This document shows positions 58,501-64,000 of a stretch of DNA of 64,000 nt, in pieces (positions within the stretch are counted from its first letter, which is position 1; each line of letters starts with the position of its first letter). The notes below the pieces were generated by a model that did not search any database, was not told the DNA's origin, and saw nothing but the letters and a program-made list of their open reading frames with translations. The translations under genes and the position numbers were made by a program. The DNA is from Streptomyces piniterrae (GTDB taxonomy: Bacteria; Actinomycetota; Actinomycetes; Streptomycetales; Streptomycetaceae). Location: assembly GCF_005048155.1 (NCBI RefSeq), contig NZ_SUMB01000005.1, positions 419,372-483,371 of the forward strand, in the 5' to 3' direction.

Positions 58501-58519
58501 TCCGTGCACTGTGCACGGA
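58501..58519. terminator. second palindrome behind accE
   Basis: TCCGTGCAC-t-GTGCACGGA, perfect 9-bp arms around one base, 14 bp from the 36-bp palindrome. Together they make a double hairpin in the accE/small-membrane-protein gap. Confidence 0.75.
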
Positions 58520-58558
58520 TCCGGCCTCCCGGCCCGGACCTGGGCCGGAGGGCGGCGA

Positions 58559-58768
58559 TCAGTGCGGCCAGTAGCTGGTACGCCAGGCGCGCGGGCCCGG
58601 GTGCGGCACCCGGCGGGCCGGAACCGTGGACGCCGGGTCCGACCACTCGTTGCCGCGTTCGGCTCCGCCCGGCGCGGCGGCAGCGGCGGCGGCCGCTCGG
58701 GCCTGCACCACCGCCAGTGCGGCGGCCAGCTCCTCCGGGGTCGGATTGCCCCGTACGACCTTGATCAT
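58559..58768 (-). CDS. accE: acyl-CoA carboxylase epsilon subunit
   Basis: 69 aa. N-terminal KVVRGNPTPEELAAALAVVQ is the hallmark of AccE/PccE, the small subunit that activates and stabilises the alpha-beta carboxylase complex in actinomycetes. A poly-Ala helix follows, then a basic tail with a terminal W. Strong GAGGAGGT ribosome site. It follows pccB by 55 bp on the same strand, the normal order. Whether it should be named pccE depends on the beta partner; here that is PccB. Confidence 0.9.
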   Translation of the reverse strand: MIKVVRGNPTPEELAAALAVVQARAAAAAAAAPGGAERGNEWSDPASTVPARRVPHPGPRAWRTSYWPH

Positions 58769-58823
58769 GAGCGAACGACCTCCTCAGAGGGGATGCTGCG
58801 GGGATGCTGCCGGGATACGGCGG

Positions 58824-60407
58824 TCAGAGCGGAATGTTGCCGTGCTTCTTCGGGGGCAGCGCCTCGCGCTTGTTGCGCAGCGTGCGCAGCCCGCGGACGA
58901 TGTGGCGGCGGGTCTCCGACGGCATGATCACCGCGTCGACGTAGCCGCGCTCGGCCGCGATGTACGGGTTCAGCAGGGTGTCCTCGTACTCCTGGATCAG
59001 CTCCTGCCGCCTGGTCTCCTGCGCAGCCGGGTCCTCGATCGCGGCGAGCGTGCGGCGGTGCAGGATGTTGACCGCGCCCTGTGCGCCCATGACGGCGATC
59101 TGCGCGGTCGGCCAGGCGAGGTTGAGGTCCGCGCCCAGGTGCTTGGAGCCCATGACGTCGTACGCGCCGCCGAAGGCCTTGCGGGTGATCACGGTGATCA
59201 GCGGGACCGTCGCCTCCGCGTAGGCGTAGATCAGCTTCGCCCCGCGCCGGATGATGCCGTCGTACTCCTGGTCCGTGCCCGGCAGGAAGCCCGGGACGTC
59301 CACGAACGTCAGCACCGGGATGTTGTACGCGTCGCAGGTGCGGACGAAGCGCGCGGCCTTCTCGGACGCCTTGATGTCGAGGATGCCGGCGAACTGCATC
59401 GGCTGGTTGGCGACGATGCCGACCGAGTGGCCCTCGACCCGGCCGTAGCCGGTGATGATGTTCGGCGCGAACAGTGCCTGGGTCTCCAGGAACTCGCCGT
59501 CGTCCAGCACATGCTCGATCGCGGTGTGCATGTCATACGGCTGGTTCGCGGAGTCCGGGATCAGGACGTCCAGCTCGCGGTCGTGGTCCGAGGTCTCCAG
59601 ATCGGCCTCCTCGGGGAAGGACGGCGGCTCGGAGAGGTTGTTGGACGGCAGGTAGGACAGCAGCGCCTTGACGTACTCGATGGCGTCCTTCTCGTCGCCC
59701 GCCATGTGGTGCGCCACACCCGAGGTGGTGTTGTGCGTACGGGCGCCGCCCAGCTCCTCGAAGCCGACGTCCTCGCCGGTGACGGTCTTGATGACGTCGG
59801 GCCCGGTGATGAACATGTGCGAGGTCTGGTCGACCATGACCGTGAAGTCGGTGATGGCGGGGGAGTAGACCGCGCCGCCCGCACACGGGCCGACGATCAG
59901 CGAGATCTGCGGGATCACACCGGAGGCGTGCGTGTTGCGGCGGAAGATCTCGCCGTACGCGCCCAGCGAGACCACGCCCTCCTGGATGCGGGCGCCGCCG
60001 GAGTCGTTGATGCCGATGACCGGGCAGCCGTTCTTCAGCGCGAAGTCCATGACCTTGACGATCTTCTCGCCGAACACACCGCCGAGCGCGCCGCCGAAGA
60101 CCGTGAAGTCCTGGGAGAAGACCGCCACCGGGCGGCCGTCGACCGTCCCGTAGCCGGTGACCACTCCGTCGCCGTACGGCCGGTTCTGCTCCATGCCGAA
60201 GTCGGTCGAGCGATGCCGCGCAAGCTCGTCCAGCTCGACGAAGGAGCCCGCGTCGAGCAGCAGCTCGATGCGCTCACGCGCCGTCAACTTGCCCTTGGCG
60301 TGCTGCTTTTCCACCGCACGGGCGGAACCTGCGTGGGTGGCTTCGTCGACCCGCCGCTGCAGGTCCGCAAGCTTGCCCGCGGTGGTGTGGATGTTTGGCT
60401 CGGACAT
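58824..60407 (-). CDS. pccB: propionyl-CoA carboxylase beta subunit
   Basis: 527 aa carboxyltransferase, two crotonase-like halves: GGALGGVFGEKIVKVMDFAL, INDSGGARIQEGV for the acyl-CoA oxyanion site, and FVDVPGFLPGTDQEYDGIIRRGAK with TRKAFGGAYDVMGSKHLGAD in the biotin half. The Asp in GGAYDVM (residue 417) is, as I recall, the residue that makes S. coelicolor PccB prefer propionyl-CoA. Produces methylmalonyl-CoA for polyketides and fatty acids. ATG 60407. Divergent from birA. Confidence 0.96.
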   Translation of the reverse strand: MSEPNIHTTAGKLADLQRRVDEATHAGSARAVEKQHAKGKLTARERIELLLDAGSFVELDELARHRSTDFGMEQNRPYGDGVVTGYGTVDGRPVAVFSQDFTVFGGALGGVFGEKIVKVMDFALKNGCPVIGINDSGGARIQEGVVSLGAYGEIFRRNTHASGVIPQISLIVGPCAGGAVYSPAITDFTVMVDQTSHMFITGPDVIKTVTGEDVGFEELGGARTHNTTSGVAHHMAGDEKDAIEYVKALLSYLPSNNLSEPPSFPEEADLETSDHDRELDVLIPDSANQPYDMHTAIEHVLDDGEFLETQALFAPNIITGYGRVEGHSVGIVANQPMQFAGILDIKASEKAARFVRTCDAYNIPVLTFVDVPGFLPGTDQEYDGIIRRGAKLIYAYAEATVPLITVITRKAFGGAYDVMGSKHLGADLNLAWPTAQIAVMGAQGAVNILHRRTLAAIEDPAAQETRRQELIQEYEDTLLNPYIAAERGYVDAVIMPSETRRHIVRGLRTLRNKREALPPKKHGNIPL

Positions 60408-60525
60408 CGGGATGCGGCTCCTGCTCGTCCTGGACTGGTGCTCGTACTGAGGGTGGTACGGGTTGGCTACCGCTTCGTAGCGTATCGGCGGGACTGCTCT
60501 GCGGCACTGCGTCGTTGACCACACC

Positions 60526-60531
60526 TAGGCT
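60526..60531 (+). promoter_or_regulatory. -10 element of birA
   Basis: TAGGCT ends 6 bp before the birA ATG (60538) with no ribosome site between, so the birA mRNA is probably leaderless. Confidence 0.55.
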
Positions 60532-60537
60532 GGTCCC

Positions 60538-61485
60538 ATGACGCCTCAACCACCAGAAAACCGGGACAAAAACCCGGGCAGAGACGCGGGCGACGAGGTC
60601 CGCACCGAGGGACGCGGCGCCGGCCGCTGGGCCGACCTGGAGCGGCCACCGCTCAACGCACAGTCACTGCGCCGTGCCCTGGTGCGCCCCGGATCGCTGT
60701 GGACCACCCTCGACGTCGTCGACTCGACCGGCTCCACCAACACCGACCTCGCGAAGCGGGCCACCGAGGGGACGGTCGCCGAAGGCGCCGTCCTCGTCGC
60801 CGAGGAACAGTCGGCAGGCCGCGGCCGCCTCGACCGCCGCTGGTCGGCGCCGCCCCGCTCCGGCCTGTTCTTCTCCGTCTACCTCACCCCCCGCGTCCCG
60901 ATGACCCGCTGGGGCTGGTTGCCGCTGCTCACCGGCGTCGCCACCGCCACCGCGCTGTCCCGCGAAGCGGGCATCGACACCGCCCTGAAGTGGCCCAACG
61001 ACCTGCTGGTGACGGTGGGCGGCGCGGAGCGCAAGGCCGGTGGCATCCTCGCCGAGCGGGCCGGTGACGGAGTGGTGATCGGCATCGGCCTCAACGTCTC
61101 GCTCGGCGACGACGAACTCCCGGTGCCCACCGCGGGCTCGCTCGCGCTGGCCGGCGCGCGCAGCACCGACCGCGAGATCCTGCTCCGCGCCGTCCTCCGC
61201 TCCCTCGACCACTGGTACGGCGAGTGGCAGACCGCCCAGGGCGACCCCGCGGCGAGCCGGGTCCAGGAGGCGTACGCGGCGGGCTGCGCCACGCTCGGCC
61301 GCTCGGTACGCGCCGAACTCCCCGGAGACACGGAGATCCTCGGCGAGGCGGTGGCCGTCGACGGCGACGGCCGGCTCGTGCTGGCGACCTCCGACGGCGG
61401 CCGGCGGCCGATCGCGGCCGGAGACATCGTGCATCTGCGGGCCGCGGACAACGGGAAGCCCGCCGCGGGCAACGGGGCCGGGTAG
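60538..61485 (+). CDS. birA: biotin-[acetyl-CoA carboxylase] ligase
   Basis: 315 aa. Ligase domain with DSTGSTNTDLAKRA, biotin loop SAGRGRLDRRWSAPP, substrate loop ALKWPNDLLV, KAGGIL, GIGLNV, then the C-terminal SH3-like domain. There is no N-terminal helix-turn-helix; instead ~50 hydrophilic residues, so it is a class I, non-regulatory ligase. It biotinylates the carrier domain of AccA2. Divergent from pccB, its functional partner, across 130 bp. Confidence 0.95.
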   Translation: MTPQPPENRDKNPGRDAGDEVRTEGRGAGRWADLERPPLNAQSLRRALVRPGSLWTTLDVVDSTGSTNTDLAKRATEGTVAEGAVLVAEEQSAGRGRLDRRWSAPPRSGLFFSVYLTPRVPMTRWGWLPLLTGVATATALSREAGIDTALKWPNDLLVTVGGAERKAGGILAERAGDGVVIGIGLNVSLGDDELPVPTAGSLALAGARSTDREILLRAVLRSLDHWYGEWQTAQGDPAASRVQEAYAAGCATLGRSVRAELPGDTEILGEAVAVDGDGRLVLATSDGGRRPIAAGDIVHLRAADNGKPAAGNGAG

Positions 61486-61604
61486 CGGGGCCGGGCCGCG
61501 GGGGCAGCGCCAGGGCGGGGCCGGACGGCCCCGCGACCGTGCGCGCCCCGCCGCGCCTGGGCGAACGCCAAGACCTCTTCCGTGGTCAGAGCCGACATGT
61601 GAGA

Positions 61605-61618
61605 GTGAGCCAGAGCAC
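61605..61618. promoter_or_regulatory. possible Crp site upstream of the adenylate cyclase
   Basis: GTGAGCCAGAGCAC differs in one base from the Streptomyces Crp consensus GTG-N6-GNCAC. It lies 97 bp before the cyclase GTG, inside a 229-bp gap otherwise without features. Confidence 0.35.
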
Positions 61619-61714
61619 ACCTGCCGTATCGTTGAGGCCGGTCCGCCAGGGAGCGGGCCATGGGCGAGCAGTGATCGGAAGGGCAGTGCGCAGGGATCGG
61701 ACAGGGAGCGGCCG

Positions 61715-62887
61715 GTGACCGCGGACGACTCGGGCGCTGCCCCACGCGACACGGGCACGGACATGGCGGACACGGACAGCGGTGCCGCCGACGTCGTCCC
61801 CACCACCGGCGACCCCGCGGGGGTCGCGGAGGACGGCGACGACAACAGCATCGCCATCCGGCTCGAACAACTCATCCTCGGCGCCGACCGCCGCTACACG
61901 CCGTTCCAGGCGGCCCGCAGTGCCGGCGTCTCGATGGATCTCGCGGCCCGCTTCTGGCGCGCCATGGGCTTCGCCGACATCGGCCAGGTCAAGGCGCTCA
62001 CCGAGGCGGACGTGCTGGCGCTGCGCCGCCTCGCCGGCCTCGTCGAGGCGGGCCTGCTGAGCGAGGCGATGGCCATCCAGGTCGCCCGCTCCACCGGGCA
62101 GACCACCGCCCGCCTCGCCGACTGGCAGATCGACTCGTTCCTGGAGGGTCTGACCGAGCCTCAGGACTCCGGTCTGACGCGTACCGAGATCACCTATCCG
62201 CTCGTCGAGCTGCTCCTCCCCGAGCTGGAGGAGTTCCTGATCTACGTCTGGCGGCGGCAGCTCGCCGCGGCCACCGGCCGGGTCGTGCAGGCCCAGGACG
62301 ACGCCGAGATGGTCAACCGCCGGCTCGCCGTCGGCTTCGCCGACCTGGTGGGCTTCACCCGGCTGACCCGCCGCCTGGAGGAGGAGGAACTGGGCGAGCT
62401 GGTCGAGGCGTTCGAGACCACCGCCGCCGACCTGGTCGCCGCGCACGGCGGCCGGCTGATCAAGACCCTCGGCGACGAGGTCCTCTTCTCGGCCGACGAC
62501 GCCGGCATCGCGTCGGAGATCGGGCTGCGCCTGATCGAGACGATGACCCACGACGAGACGATGCCGGAGCTGCGCGTGGGCATCGCGTTCGGCACGGTCA
62601 CGACCCGCATGGGCGATGTCTTCGGCACCACCGTCAACCTCGCCAGCCGGCTCACGTCGATAGCCCCGAAGGACACCGTCCTGGTGGACCAGGCGTTCGC
62701 GGAGGAGCTGGGGCGCACCGGGGACGCACCGGTCTCCGAGGCGGAGGCCGCGGCCGCGGAGAAGGCCGCCGAGGAGGGCACCGGCGGCCCGCCCCCGTCG
62801 TACCGCTTCGCACTCCAGCCGATGTGGCAGCGGCCGGTGCGCGGCCTCGGGGTGATCGAGCCCTGGCTGCTGAGCCGACGCGGCTGA
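61715..62887 (+). CDS. cya: class III adenylate cyclase
   Basis: 390 aa, soluble. N-terminal ~165 residues are a helical regulatory domain (ARSAGVSMDLAARFWRAMGF resembles a helix-turn-helix/PAS-free actinobacterial cyclase head). Catalytic domain from ~205: metal Asp in GFADLVGFTRLT, adenine-selecting Lys in GRLIKTLGDEVLF with second metal Asp, and transition-state Asn/Arg in DVFGTTVNLASRLT. This matches the single well-known Streptomyces Cya that feeds Crp. GTG start with GGGAG 7 nt upstream. Confidence 0.94.
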   Translation: MTADDSGAAPRDTGTDMADTDSGAADVVPTTGDPAGVAEDGDDNSIAIRLEQLILGADRRYTPFQAARSAGVSMDLAARFWRAMGFADIGQVKALTEADVLALRRLAGLVEAGLLSEAMAIQVARSTGQTTARLADWQIDSFLEGLTEPQDSGLTRTEITYPLVELLLPELEEFLIYVWRRQLAAATGRVVQAQDDAEMVNRRLAVGFADLVGFTRLTRRLEEEELGELVEAFETTAADLVAAHGGRLIKTLGDEVLFSADDAGIASEIGLRLIETMTHDETMPELRVGIAFGTVTTRMGDVFGTTVNLASRLTSIAPKDTVLVDQAFAEELGRTGDAPVSEAEAAAAEKAAEEGTGGPPPSYRFALQPMWQRPVRGLGVIEPWLLSRRG

Positions 62888-63000
62888 GCGGGCCGGGCGC
62901 CCACTTCCCGCACCCTCCCGGACCCCCTTCTGTCGTGAATCCCGCACACCTGCGATGATCCCGTTCAGGCAGGTCAACGATCGTTAACCGGGAGGGCCGC

Positions 63001-63789
63001 ATGGAACGGTTCGGTGAATTCGTCGGCGTGGACCGGCACGGCTTCGTGGCGGAGCTGGTCCTGGACCGGCCCAAGGCCATGAACGCGGTGTCCACGGCGC
63101 TGGCCGACGGCTTGTCACAGGCGTGCGCGGAGCTCGCCGCCGACCGCTCCGTCCGCGCCGTGGTGCTCAGCTCCACCCACGAGCGGGCGTTCTGCGTGGG
63201 CGCCGACCTCAAGGAACGCAATTCCTTCACCGACGCGGACCTGATGCGCCAGCGCCCGCACACCCGCGCCGCGTACACCGGCGTACTGGAGCTGCCGATG
63301 CCCACCATCGCCGCGGTGCACGGCTTCGCGCTGGGCGGCGGCTTCGAGCTGGCACTGGCCTGCGATCTGATCGTCGCGGACGGCACCGCGGTGGTCGGAC
63401 TGCCGGAGGTGTCGGTGGGCGTCATCCCCGGCGGCGGGGGCACCCAGCTGCTGCCGCGCCGGGTCGGCGCGGCCAGGGCGGCGGAGCTGGTCTTCACCGC
63501 CCGCCGCGTCCCGGCCGCCGAGGCCGCCGAGCTGGGGCTGGTCGACCAGCTGGCGGCGGACGGCGAGGACCGGACCGAAGCGCTGGCCCTGGCGGCCCGG
63601 ATCGCCCGCAACTCCCCGGTCGGCCTGCGCGCCGCCAAGCGCGCCATGCGCCTCGGCCACGGCCTCGACCTGCGAACGGGCCTCGACCTGGAGGACGGCG
63701 CCTGGCGCAGCGTGGCCTTCTCCGGCGACCGCGCGGAGGGCGTCGCCGCCTTCAACGAGAAGCGGGATCCGGACTGGCCGGGGGAGTGA
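63001..63789 (+). CDS. enoyl-CoA hydratase/isomerase
   Basis: 262 aa crotonase. FVAELVLDRPKAMNAVSTAL, oxyanion hole FCVGADLKER and AVHGFALGGGFELALACDL, and both catalytic Glu positions: ALGGGFE and LPEVSVGVIPGGGGTQLLPR. Likely hydrates 2-enoyl-CoA in fatty-acid or branched-chain degradation, supplying acyl-CoA for the nearby carboxylase. ATG with GGGAGGG upstream. Ends 33 bp before the poly-G tract. Confidence 0.94.
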   Translation: MERFGEFVGVDRHGFVAELVLDRPKAMNAVSTALADGLSQACAELAADRSVRAVVLSSTHERAFCVGADLKERNSFTDADLMRQRPHTRAAYTGVLELPMPTIAAVHGFALGGGFELALACDLIVADGTAVVGLPEVSVGVIPGGGGTQLLPRRVGAARAAELVFTARRVPAAEAAELGLVDQLAADGEDRTEALALAARIARNSPVGLRAAKRAMRLGHGLDLRTGLDLEDGAWRSVAFSGDRAEGVAAFNEKRDPDWPGE

Positions 63790-63822
63790 GGGCCTTGGTG
63801 GGGGAGCCTTCGCATCCCCTGC

Positions 63823-64000
<178 letters not shown>

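Noticed and set aside
60879..61745. Minus-strand frame containing MSALTTEEVLAFAQARRG in the birA-cya gap
   Set aside because: Most of it is antisense to birA and no conserved domain or ribosome site is visible. The short in-gap part is tempting but unsupported.

Overview
The window is a stretch of Streptomyces-type chromosome: very high GC, almost exclusively G/C third codon positions, many GTG starts and 4-bp start/stop overlaps. It carries the AfsQ1/AfsQ2-SigQ signalling locus and a PccB/AccE/AccA2/BirA acyl-CoA carboxylase set. From memory the gene order resembles the S. coelicolor chromosome around afsQ and pccB. All family assignments come from reading motifs; nothing was searched.

Layout. 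1-2434: tail of an upstream gene, then a FAD monooxygenase divergent from a TetR regulator with twin operators. 2497-11037: a cell-surface glycopolymer island, divergently arranged: GT2 glycosyltransferase, polysialyltransferase-like protein and acyltransferase on the minus strand; DUF-type glycosyltransferase, CMP-nonulosonate synthetase fused to a HAD phosphatase, NeuB-type synthase and a second polysialyltransferase-like protein on the plus strand. No NeuC epimerase is present, which fits a Kdn-type teichulosonic acid. 11187-25221: an M20 amidohydrolase, then nucleoside uptake and salvage (Bmp lipoprotein, ABC ATPase, two permeases, cytidine deaminase, thymidine phosphorylase), a Uma2 protein, an MFS exporter/LysR pair, a hydrolase-like protein and adenosine deaminase. 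25362-32233: small secreted and membrane proteins around AfsQ1/AfsQ2, a lipoprotein and SigQ, plus a uridine-kinase-like protein. 32374-39455: two aldehyde dehydrogenases, DeoC, a phosphopentomutase-type enzyme and purine nucleoside phosphorylase. 39624-45963: cyclotransferase-like protein, LpdA-type quinone reductase, DeoR and TetR regulators, a membrane esterase and a small hypothetical. 46096-63789: AccA2, a membrane protein, a pseudokinase and two Ser/Thr kinases with PQQ-like sensor regions, DJ-1 and MOSC proteins, Maf, a PBP, AccE, PccB, BirA, adenylate cyclase and an enoyl-CoA hydratase.

The most striking pattern is a 12-bp palindrome, CTACGCGCGTAG, found perfect or near-perfect in front of six nucleoside genes or operons spread over 27 kb (bmp, the ABC ATPase, deoA, add, deoC, deoD). 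It ties uptake, deamination, phosphorolysis, DeoC cleavage and acetaldehyde oxidation into one predicted regulon. Other structures not explained by genes are a 14-unit 16-bp tandem repeat running into the 3' end of a TetR gene, a 6-unit 15-bp repeat, a G-quadruplex-like 3' UTR behind sigQ, a 36-bp perfect palindrome after accE, and a suspicious 43-base poly-C tract near the right end.
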